Shown here: positions 36,599-44,462 of the stretch, piece by piece
Numbering within the stretch: the first letter of the stretch is position 1
Layout: each line of letters starts with the position of its first letter
Program-made: the position numbers and the translations under genes
The notes under the pieces: model-generated
What the model saw: only the letters and a program-made list of their open reading frames with translations
Told to the model about the DNA's origin: nothing
Database searches by the model: none
Assembly (NCBI RefSeq): GCF_001645385.1
Contig: NZ_LVHI01000001.1
Coordinates: forward strand, 73,835-137,834
DNA from: Rhodococcoides kyotonense
GTDB lineage: Bacteria; Actinomycetota; Actinomycetes; Mycobacteriales; Mycobacteriaceae
Direction of reading: 5' to 3'
Length of the DNA stretch: 64,000 nt

Positions 36599-36729
36599 GA
36601 CGCGTGTCCAGTTCTTCTCGATCGACGCGGTGGCTCATGGGCCGTCCGCGGGTGCGCGGGGCGCCGTGGTCGGTGGGATGCGCAGCCAGCGGTGATGGTC
36701 GACACGATGCTGCGCTCCCAGAAGAATAC

Positions 36730-36756
36730 TTCCTACAGACACTATTTTTCTAGGAA
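36730..36756. promoter_or_regulatory. Inverted repeat in the NCS1 promoter region
   Basis: TTCCTA-N15-TAGGAA lies in an AT-rich stretch, unusual for this genome, in the 259-base gap between the permease and the convergent-side alcohol dehydrogenase end. It is a candidate operator or promoter element for the permease operon; no regulator gene is adjacent. Confidence 0.4.
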
Positions 36757-36809
36757 CTATGTAAATTTCTCGAGACGGTCTTGGATTCGTACATTTCGGG
36801 CCGAAACAC

Positions 36810-36846
36810 CTGTGGCCCCGCACCCTTGACGGGTACGAGGCCACAG
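36810..36846 (-). terminator. Terminator of the iron alcohol dehydrogenase
   Basis: CTGTGGCC/GGCCACAG forms the outer stem and ACCC/GGGT the inner stem of a hairpin that begins 12 bases after the dehydrogenase stop codon on the minus strand. Confidence 0.7.
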
Positions 36847-36857
36847 TGCTGGTGAAC

Positions 36858-38015
36858 TCAGAAGATCGTGCGATACAGCTCGGCGATCTCGTCGGCGGTC
36901 GGAACCACCGGGTTGTTTCCCGGCGAGCCCGACGCAAGGGCCTGCTCGGCCATCAAGGGGATCAGTTCGTCCCATCGCGCCTTGTCGATGCCGTACTTGC
37001 TCGGGGACGGAACCTCCACGTCCGCGCACAGCGTGTCGATGAACTCGATCAACTTCGACGACGCCACATCGTCGCTGTCGTGTTGATCGGCCGCACCCAG
37101 CTGGCGAGCGCAGTCGGCGTAGCGTCCGCGCGCACCCGGAATCGAGAACGCGGTGACCGCAGGAAGTAGCATCGCATTCGAAAGACCGTGTGCGACATGG
37201 AAGTGCGCACCGATCGGACGGCTCATGCCGTGCACGAGACACACGCTCGCGTTGGAGAACGCCATGCCTGCCTGCGTCGACGCGTGCATCATGTTCTCGC
37301 GTGCCTCACGATCCGAACCATCTCTGTACGCCCGCAACAGATACCGGCCGATCGTCTTCATCGCCGACAGGGCCAAACCGTCGGAAATCGGGTTCGCCTT
37401 CTTGCTGACGTACGCCTCGATGGCGTGAGTCAGCGCGTCGACGCCGGTATCGGCCGTCAATCGAGCAGGCATCGACATCGTCAGATCGGAGTCGACGATC
37501 GACGCGATCGGCAGGAACGACAAGCCGGGGCACAGCATCTTCTCGTCGGTCGAGACGTCGGTGATGATCGTGAACTGCGTTGCTTCCGAACCGCTTCCGG
37601 CCGTCGTCGGAATCGCGACGATGGGCAGCGCCGGACCCGTGTACACGCGCGGCGCCTTGAAATCACGCATCTCACCGCCCTGCTTCGTCAGCACGGCAAG
37701 GGCTTTCGCGGTGTCCATCGGGCTACCGCCGCCGAAACCGATGATGACGTCGGCGCCGTGCGCCTGTACCGCGTCGAGACCGGCCTGCAGCGATTCCGTG
37801 GTCGGATCGGGAACGGTTTCGGAGAACACCGCGCCCTGCTTCCCCGCGGCCTCGATGATCTTCAGCAGCCGATCGGCAGATCCATTGCTCACCATGAACG
37901 CATCGGTGACGAGCAGGGGGCGCTCGACGTCGAGATCGGACAGAACCGAACCCAACTCCTCGACTGCGCCCGAGCCGAGTTTCAGAAACCGCGGAAACGA
38001 AATGTTGGCAACCAT
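36858..38015 (-). CDS. Iron-containing alcohol dehydrogenase
   Basis: A 385-residue group III (iron-activated) alcohol dehydrogenase. The NAD motif G-F-G-G-G-S-P-M-D-T-A-K is near residues 93-104, and the metal ligands fall in the D-x3-H and H-G-x-S-x3-G-x2-x2-H-G patterns (G-V-D-A-L-T-H-A-I-E; H-G-M-S-R-P-I-G-A-H; V-A-H-G-L-S-N). Substrates in this family range from short alcohols to 1,3-propanediol and 4-hydroxybutyrate. AAGGAG lies six bases before ATG 38015. It lies downstream of mmsA on the same strand, separated by direct repeats and a large hairpin, and may supply or consume the semialdehyde. Confidence 0.87.
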   Translation of the reverse strand: MVANISFPRFLKLGSGAVEELGSVLSDLDVERPLLVTDAFMVSNGSADRLLKIIEAAGKQGAVFSETVPDPTTESLQAGLDAVQAHGADVIIGFGGGSPMDTAKALAVLTKQGGEMRDFKAPRVYTGPALPIVAIPTTAGSGSEATQFTIITDVSTDEKMLCPGLSFLPIASIVDSDLTMSMPARLTADTGVDALTHAIEAYVSKKANPISDGLALSAMKTIGRYLLRAYRDGSDREARENMMHASTQAGMAFSNASVCLVHGMSRPIGAHFHVAHGLSNAMLLPAVTAFSIPGARGRYADCARQLGAADQHDSDDVASSKLIEFIDTLCADVEVPSPSKYGIDKARWDELIPLMAEQALASGSPGNNPVVPTADEIAELYRTIF

Positions 38016-38031
38016 GCACTACTCCTTAGGG

Positions 38032-38067
38032 CTACGCCTCGTGCGTGTTAGAACTACGCCTCGTGCG
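38032..38067. repeat. Short tandem direct repeat before the iron ADH gene
   Basis: CTACGCCTCGTGCG occurs at 38032-38045 and again at 38054-38067, a period of 22 bases. The second copy runs into the 19-bp hairpin. Two helical turns of spacing would suit paired protein-binding sites. Confidence 0.55.
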
Positions 38068-38103
38068 CGCGAATGTATAGCGGGCTATACATTCGCGCGC
38101 ACG
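38062..38103. terminator. 19-bp hairpin between mmsA and the iron ADH
   Basis: A perfect 19-bp stem (CGTGCGCGCGAATGTATAG and complement) closes a CGGG loop nine bases after the mmsA stop on the minus strand. There is no U-tract. It probably terminates mmsA transcripts, although a role as an operator palindrome cannot be excluded. Confidence 0.65.
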
Positions 38104-38111
38104 TGGGGGTG

Positions 38112-39602
38112 TCAGCTGTTTTCGGGGAATCCGAGGTTGATGCCGCCGTGGCTGGGGTCGAGCCAGCGGCTGGTGATGGCTTTGCCGCGGGTGAGAAAGT
38201 GGATGCCTTCAGTGCCGTGGGCGTGGGTGTCGCCGAAGAGGCTGTTCTTCCAGCCGCCGAAGCTGTAGTAGGCCATGGGGACGGGGATGGGGACGTTGAT
38301 ACCGACCATGCCGACCTCGACTTCGTTTTGGAACCTGCGTGCTGCGCCGCCGTCGTTGGTGAAGATGGCGGTGCCGTTGCCGTAGGGGTTGTCGTTGATC
38401 AGTTGGAGGGCTTCGTCGTAGCTGTCGACGCGGACGACGGACAGGACGGGTCCGAAGATTTCGTCGGTGTAGATGCTCATGTCGGTGGTGACGTTGTCGA
38501 TCAGGGTCGGTCCGAGCCAGAATCCGTCCTTGCCGCCGTCGGGCTGGACTTGGCGGCCGTCGACGACGATGGTGGCGCCTGCTGCTTCGCCTGCGTCGAC
38601 GTAGGAGGCGACTTTGTCGCGGTGGGCCTGCGTCACCAACGGGCCCATGTCGGAGTTCTTGGTGCCGTCGCCGGTGACGAGGGGGGTGGTGCGTTCGACG
38701 ATTTTCGCGACGAGGTCGTCGGCGATGTCGCCGACGGCGACGAGTGCGGAGATGGCCATGCAGCGTTCGCCTGCGGAGCCGAAGCCGGCGTTGACCATGG
38801 CGTCGGCGGCGAGGTCGAGGTCGGCGTCGGGTAGGACGATGGCGTGGTTCTTCGCGCCACCCAAAGCTTGGACGCGTTTACCGTTCGCGGTGCCGACGCT
38901 GTAGACGTATTGGGCGATGGGGGTGGAGCCGACGAAGGAGATCGCTTTGATCTTCTTGTTCTCGAGGAGTTCGTCGACGGCGAGCTTGTCGCCTTGGAGG
39001 ACGTTGAACACGCCTGCGGGTAGGCCTGCTTCGGCCCAGAGGTTCGCGATCCAGATGGAGGCGGTGGGGTCTTTTTCCGACGGCTTGAGTACGACGGTGT
39101 TGCCGGCGGCGATGGCGACGGGGAAGAACCACATCGGGACCATGGCGGGGAAGTTGAAGGGGGAGATGATGCCGACGGGGCCGAGGGGTTGGCGGATGGA
39201 GTAGACGTCGACTTTGGTGGAGGCGTTCTCGGTGAACCCGCCCTTGAGTAGGTGGGGGATGCCGCAGGCGAATTCGACGACTTCCTGGCCGCGGGAGATT
39301 TCACCCAATGCGTCGGAGAGTACTTTGCCGTGTTCGGCGGTGATGATTTCCGCCAACTCGCCCTTGCGTTCGTTCAACAGTTCGCGGAATTTGAACAGGA
39401 CCTGTACGCGCTTGGCGAGGGAGGTGTCGCGCCAGGCGGGGAACGCGGCTGCGGCGGCGTCGATGACGGTGCGGGCATCGTCCAGGTTGGCCAGTGCCAG
39501 TTGTCCGGTGACCTCGCCGGTAGCGGGGTTGGTGACCGGTGCGGTGTTACCGGAGGTGCCGGCGAATTCCTTGTTGTCCAGCCAGTGCGCGATAGTCGTC
39601 AC
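38112..39602 (-). CDS. mmsA: Methylmalonate-semialdehyde dehydrogenase (CoA-acylating)
   Basis: A 496-residue aldehyde dehydrogenase of the MmsA subgroup, which converts methylmalonate or malonate semialdehyde plus CoA and NAD to propionyl-CoA or acetyl-CoA (valine, beta-alanine or inositol breakdown). The catalytic cysteine is in G-S-A-G-E-R-C-M-A (near residue 283), and the usual general-base glutamate region is replaced by A-L-G-G-A-K-N-H, as in other CoA-dependent members. GTG 39602 has AAGGA seven bases upstream. It uses C-ending codons more strictly than its neighbours. A LysR gene is divergent. Confidence 0.9.
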   Translation of the reverse strand: MTTIAHWLDNKEFAGTSGNTAPVTNPATGEVTGQLALANLDDARTVIDAAAAAFPAWRDTSLAKRVQVLFKFRELLNERKGELAEIITAEHGKVLSDALGEISRGQEVVEFACGIPHLLKGGFTENASTKVDVYSIRQPLGPVGIISPFNFPAMVPMWFFPVAIAAGNTVVLKPSEKDPTASIWIANLWAEAGLPAGVFNVLQGDKLAVDELLENKKIKAISFVGSTPIAQYVYSVGTANGKRVQALGGAKNHAIVLPDADLDLAADAMVNAGFGSAGERCMAISALVAVGDIADDLVAKIVERTTPLVTGDGTKNSDMGPLVTQAHRDKVASYVDAGEAAGATIVVDGRQVQPDGGKDGFWLGPTLIDNVTTDMSIYTDEIFGPVLSVVRVDSYDEALQLINDNPYGNGTAIFTNDGGAARRFQNEVEVGMVGINVPIPVPMAYYSFGGWKNSLFGDTHAHGTEGIHFLTRGKAITSRWLDPSHGGINLGFPENS

Positions 39603-39679
39603 AGATATTCCTTCGCTCGAGATGTGACACCAGTCTCGTAGGCATACATGCCCCTGTCAAAGGCCAATCGCGCACCTGT

Positions 39680-39697
39680 GCGTGCAAAAATGCACGC
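39680..39697. promoter_or_regulatory. Candidate LysR operator between mmsA and its regulator
   Basis: The inverted repeat GCGTGCA-AAAA-TGCACGC lies 18 bases before the LysR start in the 112-base divergent gap with mmsA. Its symmetry and place fit a LysR-type binding site, probably for the adjacent regulator. Confidence 0.6.
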
Positions 39698-39714
39698 GCT
39701 GATACGCTGGCGAA

Positions 39715-40608
39715 ATGTTCACCGCCGACCATCTCCGCTTCTTCCTCGAGGTGTCCCGTCACGGTCGCCTGAACGAGGCGTCGAAAGCGCTCGGTGTCGA
39801 TCACACGACTGTCGGTCGTCGGATCACGAGTTTGGAAAAGCTTGCGGGACAACGGCTTTTCGATCGCACACCCAGTGGGTGGAGATTGACGGAGGCGGGG
39901 GACAGGCTGGTCGGCTACGCGGAGACGGTCGAATCGGCGTTGATCGCCGCGTTCGAGGATCAGACGTCGACGATGGGATCGCTCACGGGGTCGGTTCGTA
40001 TTGCGGCTCCGGACGGGTTCGGCGCATTCGTCTTGACGCCCAATCTGACAAAGCTGCGGAGCCGTCACCCCGATCTCGACGTCGAGCTGGTGACCGCTAC
40101 CGAGCACAACTCTCTGAACACGCGCGAGTTCGACGTCGCCATCACGCTGGAGCAGCCGTCGGCGCGGCTCGTCTCGTATCGCAAACTGGCCACGTACTCA
40201 CTGCACCTGTACGCGACGAGGGACTACCTGGCGAGGACGGCCGCGATCTCGAAGATCGACGATCTGCGAGACCACACACTGATCTGGTACGTCGGGGCGC
40301 TGCTCGACGTGGCGCCGTTGCGCATCCTGGACTCGATCCTCGCGGACGGGCGTGCGCAGATTCAGACCAACAACATCACCGGGCACTGGCTCGCGGCCAA
40401 GAACAGCCTGGGCATCGCGCCGCTACCCAGTTACATCGGCGAGCCGGATGGTGCGCTCGAACGCGTTCTGCCGGAACAGTTCTCGATCGATCGCACGTAC
40501 TGGGTCGCGGTTCCACGCGAGCTGACGTCGCTCGCAAGGGTCAAAGCCGTCGACGAACTCCTGACGTCGATCGTCGCGGATGCGCCCCATCTGCAATCCG
40601 GTCAGTGA
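39715..40608 (+). CDS. LysR-family transcriptional regulator
   Basis: A 297-residue LysR regulator of the AaeR/DmlR-like group, with an N-terminal winged helix (N-E-A-S-K-A-L-G-V-D-H-T-T-V-G-R-R-I near residues 20-37) and a two-lobe effector domain. It is divergent from mmsA with a palindrome between them, so it probably controls mmsA and perhaps the downstream iron alcohol dehydrogenase. ATG 39715 is the natural start. Its 3' end overlaps the convergent MarR gene by seven bases. Confidence 0.85.
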   Translation: MFTADHLRFFLEVSRHGRLNEASKALGVDHTTVGRRITSLEKLAGQRLFDRTPSGWRLTEAGDRLVGYAETVESALIAAFEDQTSTMGSLTGSVRIAAPDGFGAFVLTPNLTKLRSRHPDLDVELVTATEHNSLNTREFDVAITLEQPSARLVSYRKLATYSLHLYATRDYLARTAAISKIDDLRDHTLIWYVGALLDVAPLRILDSILADGRAQIQTNNITGHWLAAKNSLGIAPLPSYIGEPDGALERVLPEQFSIDRTYWVAVPRELTSLARVKAVDELLTSIVADAPHLQSGQ

Positions 40609-41057
40609 TCGGCAGGCGCGCGGTCGGCCGCCGCGTTGCGGTGCAGTGTCTCGAGCATGCCTTCGAGTAGTGCGCGGTCGGAGTCCGCGCCGAAGAGCTC
40701 GCGGTGCAGAGCTTCGACATCCGACGCCAACGCGTCGTACTTCTGTTGTCCGCGAGTGGTAGTGCGAATCAGCACCTGACGGCGGTCGACCGTGCCCGAT
40801 CGCCGGTGGACGAGATTGTTCGCGACAAGGCGGTTCACGACCTTGGTCAGAGTCGGAGGCGGCAGCAGTGCGAACTCGGCCGTTTCGGCCATCGTGTGAC
40901 CGTCGCCGTCGGACAGCAGGCAGAGAACGCGCCATTCCTCCAGGTCCAGATCTGCCGGTGCCAGCAGCGTGCGCATACGCTCGCCGACCAAGCGATCGAC
41001 GGACGCGAGCAGTCGGTCCGTGCCCGGAGCACGATCTGGCCGTTCGGAAAGGCTCAC
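40602..41057 (-). CDS. MarR-family transcriptional regulator
   Basis: A 151-residue MarR regulator with a winged helix in the middle (L-D-L-E-E-W-R-V-L-C-L-L near residues 37-48; P-P-P-T-L-T-K-V-V-N-R-L as recognition helix) and dimerisation helices at both ends. The start is GTG 41057. It is divergent from an AmiC-like amide sensor gene across 68 bases. In Rhodococcus rhodochrous J1 a MarR-like protein and an AmiC-like protein (NhhD and NhhC) together control nitrile hydratase; the pair here is comparable, but no nitrile hydratase is nearby. Confidence 0.83.
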   Translation of the reverse strand: MSLSERPDRAPGTDRLLASVDRLVGERMRTLLAPADLDLEEWRVLCLLSDGDGHTMAETAEFALLPPPTLTKVVNRLVANNLVHRRSGTVDRRQVLIRTTTRGQQKYDALASDVEALHRELFGADSDRALLEGMLETLHRNAAADRAPADH

Positions 41058-41125
41058 GCGATCGCACTCCTATCATGAAGGGATTCTCCGCAGAGGAGTC
41101 TAGGCGACGGCAGGTGAACGGACGA

Positions 41126-42214
41126 ATGAATGTGACGCGGGCACGCAGCGATGCGACGTTCACCGTCGGCATCGTGTTTCCCATGTCCGGATCGTTCGGT
41201 CTCGTCGGACCGTCGAGCGAATTGTCCGCGCAACTCGCACAGGAGGAGCTCAACGCCAACGACGGCGTGCTCGGAAGACGCGTCGAACTGGTGCCGATCG
41301 ACGGGGGGCGCGACCCGGCCGTCGTCGCGGGAGAGATACGTAGGCTCGTCGACGTCGGAGCCCTCGACGCGGTCGCCGGGATGCATACATCCGCGGTGCG
41401 CCGTGCGCTGATTCCCATCACTGCCAACAGAATTCCGTACGTCTACACGTCGCTCTACGAGGGTGGGGATCGGTACCCCGGTCTGTTCGTCACCGGTGAA
41501 ACACCATCGGCGCAGCTGATTCCGGCGTTGGACGTCATGGTCGACGACTTGGGCCGCAGGCGGTGGGCTGTGGTCGGCAACGACTACGTATGGCCCCGCA
41601 AGACGGCCGCCATCGTCACCGAGTACCTGCACTCGATCGGCGTGTCGGTGGTGTTCGGTGACTTCTCACCGATCGGCACCGTCGACTACGCCCAGACCGT
41701 ATCCGGCATCGAGAGATCCGGGTGCGACGGCGTCGTCGTCCTGCTGCTGGGCGACGACGCCGTCGCGTTCCATCAGGCGTTCGCGTCCGCGGGACTGGAC
41801 CGTCGGTGCGTCCGGCTCAGCCCACTGATGGACGAGAACATGCTGCTGGCGACCGGATCGGAAAACGCCCGCGAGTTGTACGTCTCCTCAGGCTATTTCG
41901 AGACGCTCGGCACGTCGGAGAGTCTCGACTTCTCCGGCCGATTCTCGTCCCGCTTCGGGGTCGACGCGCCGATAGTCGGTTCACTCGGTCAGTCGTGCTA
42001 CGAGGGAATCACGATGTTGGGGGAGATGGTCGACCGCGCGGGGTCGGCCGAGGTGACGGCATTGGAGTCGATCGCCCAGAACTTCTCGTACGACGGCGCA
42101 CGCGGTCATCTGAAGATGACCAACGGCCATGTCTCGCAACCGATCTACCTTGCCAAAGCGGGTGAGTTCGATTTCGACGTGCTGGTCGAGATCACTCCGA
42201 GGCGCGTGTCGTGA
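41126..42214 (+). CDS. AmiC-like ligand-binding sensor protein
   Basis: A 362-residue type-1 periplasmic-binding-fold protein of the AmiC/urea-binding group (V-G-I-V-F-P-M-S-G-S-F-G near residue 14; V-G-N-D-Y-V-W-P near 150). It has neither a signal peptide nor a lipobox and no transport genes lie nearby, so a cytoplasmic amide-sensing role as in AmiC or NhhC is likelier than uptake. ATG 41126 is chosen because AGGTGA lies eight bases upstream; in-frame starts at 41075 and 41114 lack this. It is divergent from the MarR gene, its probable partner. Confidence 0.8.
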   Translation: MNVTRARSDATFTVGIVFPMSGSFGLVGPSSELSAQLAQEELNANDGVLGRRVELVPIDGGRDPAVVAGEIRRLVDVGALDAVAGMHTSAVRRALIPITANRIPYVYTSLYEGGDRYPGLFVTGETPSAQLIPALDVMVDDLGRRRWAVVGNDYVWPRKTAAIVTEYLHSIGVSVVFGDFSPIGTVDYAQTVSGIERSGCDGVVVLLLGDDAVAFHQAFASAGLDRRCVRLSPLMDENMLLATGSENARELYVSSGYFETLGTSESLDFSGRFSSRFGVDAPIVGSLGQSCYEGITMLGEMVDRAGSAEVTALESIAQNFSYDGARGHLKMTNGHVSQPIYLAKAGEFDFDVLVEITPRRVS

Positions 42215-42247
42215 CGGAAAACGTTCGATCCGTCTACGGTGGTGGGC

Positions 42248-42496
42248 ATGACTGTAGAAGATTTCGGTGGGCGTCGAACGATTTCGGCGGAGGAGCTGTT
42301 GGTCGTGGTCGGTGACTACCAACTCGTCGGCGACGACGGCAAATCTCGCGGCCGCATCGAAGCCGTTGCGCAGGACGGTCTCGCCGTGGTCGTCACGGTC
42401 ACCGAAGGAGACGACATCGTCGGCGTCGAGTTCGCACCGGATGAGCAGGTGACCATCGAACCGTACGACGGCGGCAAGGCTCCGGTCGTTCCCTGA
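42248..42496 (+). CDS. Small uncharacterised acidic protein
   Basis: An 82-residue soluble acidic protein; I do not recognise its family. It appears to be mostly beta-strand: alternating hydrophobic residues in L-L-V-V-V-G-D-Y-Q-L-V and L-A-V-V-V-T-V-T-E suggest a small barrel. ATG 42248 is preceded by GGTGG; in-frame GTGs just upstream (42239, 42242) are possible. It begins 33 bases after the sensor gene and may be transcribed with it, but nothing ties it to that function. Confidence 0.65.
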   Translation: MTVEDFGGRRTISAEELLVVVGDYQLVGDDGKSRGRIEAVAQDGLAVVVTVTEGDDIVGVEFAPDEQVTIEPYDGGKAPVVP

Positions 42497-42576
42497 CCGT
42501 CGAACATGTTCGCGCGGTGGGCATTCGACGACGAACGACTTACAACGGTGTAACTTCCTGCACTTTCGTAACACTG

Positions 42577-42591
42577 GTCACATCGGTCACA
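42577..42591 (+). promoter_or_regulatory. MtrA-like tandem site upstream of secreted DUF218 gene
   Basis: GTCACA-TCG-GTCACA is a direct repeat of the 9-mer type (GTCACAGCG-like) recalled as the binding motif of MtrA, the essential response regulator of cell-wall genes in mycobacteria. It lies about 50 bases before the start of a secreted protein gene. A further GTAAC is at 42568-42572. Confidence 0.45.
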
Positions 42592-42640
42592 CTCGAGCTA
42601 CCCTGTGGCTGACCTCCGTCGTCGGAAGGAAGGACGTGCT

Positions 42641-43570
42641 GTGCGAATCAGCCTGTCCCGCACGAAGATCGGTGTCTCCGCCGCGCTGTCCGCCGCAGCG
42701 GTTCTCGCCTCGGGTGGTGTCGCAAGCGCTGAACCGGCACCGCCCACCCCGGCGGATGCGCGCGCGATCATCGAATCGATCGCAGCACCTGCCACCCCTG
42801 CTCTGTACAACTCCGCGCAGGACAATTTGGTCAAGGGAAACTACGACGTCGGGTTCGCGGCACTGGACGCGCTGGCGCTGGCGGCGCCGCAGGATTCCAA
42901 CGTGCCCGCCCTGCAGGCCTTCTACCGGAACGCCGCCAACGACCCGCGCGGCCGGGACGCAGCGTTGGAACGGCTCGGTGGCCTGGACCCCGAACTGCAT
43001 GCCGCAGTCGAGCGTGCGATCGACATCATCGCCACTTCGGCGGAAGCTCCCGTCGAGTGGGCGCCCGTCTACGACGGTGCACGAACCGCGATCGTCGTGC
43101 TCGGCTTCGGACTGGCGGATGACGGCTCGATGCGCGACGAACTGATCGACAGGTTGACCGGTGCTGCTGCCGCGGCGACGGCGTCACCCACGTCACCGGT
43201 CGTCGTCACGGGTGGAAATCCCCGGAACGGCGTGGCGGAGGGGGATGCCATGCGTACCTGGCTGATCGACAACGGAGTTGCGGCAGAACGGATCCACGTC
43301 GAGAACCGTGCGAACTCGACACCCCAGAATGCGGTGCTGACGCAACCTCTGCTGCGGGACATCGGAGCGCAGAGCGTTGTACTGGCCACCTCGGCGAACC
43401 ATGTCCGACGGTCGATATCCGACTTCGCCATCGCCGGATCGAACGTGATCGGCGCAGTGAGTCTCGACCCCGAGTCGATTCCCGAGGTCCCCGCGCTGGG
43501 TCTCGATTCTCGGCTCGGGCTGACAGTCGACGCGACGAAGGTCGTCGGAATCCCGCGCGTGTACGAGTGA
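42641..43570 (+). CDS. Secreted DUF218 (YdcF-like/SanA-like) protein
   Basis: A 309-residue exported protein. Residues 1-30 are a signal peptide ending in A-S-A. A helical region (about 40-130) precedes a DUF218 domain, with I-V-V-L-G-F-G-L at its first strand, V-V-V-T-G-G-N-P-R-N-G-V-A-E-G near the middle and E-N-R-A-N-S-T-P-Q-N-A. In E. coli relatives SanA and ElyC act in envelope integrity. The GTG start at 42641 is supported by AAGGA six bases upstream and gives the signal peptide. An MtrA-like tandem site lies in its promoter region. Confidence 0.83.
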   Translation: MRISLSRTKIGVSAALSAAAVLASGGVASAEPAPPTPADARAIIESIAAPATPALYNSAQDNLVKGNYDVGFAALDALALAAPQDSNVPALQAFYRNAANDPRGRDAALERLGGLDPELHAAVERAIDIIATSAEAPVEWAPVYDGARTAIVVLGFGLADDGSMRDELIDRLTGAAAAATASPTSPVVVTGGNPRNGVAEGDAMRTWLIDNGVAAERIHVENRANSTPQNAVLTQPLLRDIGAQSVVLATSANHVRRSISDFAIAGSNVIGAVSLDPESIPEVPALGLDSRLGLTVDATKVVGIPRVYE

Positions 43571-43571
43571 G

Positions 43572-44120
43572 TCAGACTGCAGGCGGGGGCGCCGCGGCGT
43601 CGAGTCGCTTCCGGGCGCGCCGACGTCGACCACGCACGATGACGAACACCAACAGTGCGAACAGCACGGCGGCGACGACGGCGCCCACTGCGGTGGCGCC
43701 TCGGAAGCCCGGCGCACCGGTGTTCATGTTCTGAGCGGCGGCCAGCGCCGCGTTGCCGTTGCCCGCGACGATCGACAACGTCATCAGATTGGGCACGGCG
43801 ACGACGACCGCGAGTAGCGCCGCGACGATCGCGGTGACCTTGCCGCCACGGCGCCCCCGCACCGACCAGGCCACGAAGAACAGCAGCAGCGGAACGAGAG
43901 TGCACACGAGGCCGAAGACGAGACCCCACAGAATGCCCTTGCCGAAGGACTGATCCGCGAGCTGCGACATGCGGATGCCCCACCACCGCGGCACGAACGC
44001 TGCGAGGGCGAAGTACGCGATGATCAGCGCCACCACTCCGATGGCGATCATGATGGCCTTGTTGACCCAGCCGGGCCTGCGGGATGTCGTGCTGTCGGGG
44101 GACGTGCCGTCGACGGTCAT
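43572..44120 (-). CDS. Four-helix membrane protein of unknown function
   Basis: A 182-residue membrane protein with helices at about residues 22-44, 62-85, 92-115 and 140-160, a short polar N-terminus and an arginine-rich cytoplasmic tail (G-R-R-R-R-A-R-K-R). I do not recognise a named family beyond similar permease-like proteins annotated in actinobacteria. ATG 44120 gives the natural start; the frame stays open upstream without homology. It is convergent with the DUF218 gene, one base apart. Confidence 0.7.
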   Translation of the reverse strand: MTVDGTSPDSTTSRRPGWVNKAIMIAIGVVALIIAYFALAAFVPRWWGIRMSQLADQSFGKGILWGLVFGLVCTLVPLLLFFVAWSVRGRRGGKVTAIVAALLAVVVAVPNLMTLSIVAGNGNAALAAAQNMNTGAPGFRGATAVGAVVAAVLFALLVFVIVRGRRRRARKRLDAAAPPPAV

Positions 44121-44267
44121 GACGACGATCCTAGCTTCGGTATTTCGGTGACAGTCGCCACATGTGACGGCCCCCTCATCTGCGTTCTTTTGTCTGTGTC
44201 CGTCGGTAACAATCAAGATCGGTTCAAGCCCGTACGCGGGTGTTTCTGCGATCTCAGGGGGTACATC

Positions 44268-44393
44268 ATGACGCTGTTCTTGATGGGAGCGGTCGGCTTC
44301 GTCGGTTTGGCCATGGCCATGCTCGGTTCGGGTCGAGACTTGAATTTCGACAACCGGCAGATGACGGCCGCCTACCGGTCGCGCTGGACCTGA
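44268..44393 (+). CDS. 41-residue single-helix membrane microprotein
   Basis: A short frame from ATG 44268 encodes 41 residues: a hydrophobic helix at about residues 2-21 rich in Met, Gly, Phe and Leu, then a polar tail ending in R-S-R-W-T. Support for reality is a good ribosome site (AGGGGG, six bases upstream), a 147-base leader free of other genes and a strong terminator hairpin just after its stop. Its function is unknown; many such microproteins bind larger membrane complexes. Confidence 0.6.
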   Translation: MTLFLMGAVGFVGLAMAMLGSGRDLNFDNRQMTAAYRSRWT

Positions 44394-44409
44394 TTCCCCA
44401 GCCGTGACG

Positions 44410-44446
44410 GGGCCGATCGGGCGGGCGCCGCGCGCCCGATCGGCCC
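44410..44446. terminator. Terminator after the microprotein gene
   Basis: A 14-bp perfect stem (GGGCCGATCGGGCG and complement) with a nine-base loop lies 17 bases after the microprotein stop and before cobD. Confidence 0.75.
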
Positions 44447-44462
44447 ATCGGACGAGTTCGCT

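Noticed and set aside
44394-44462. Cobalamin riboswitch before cobD
   Set aside because: The 69-base gap holds only a terminator hairpin; no B12-box was recognised and the space is too short.
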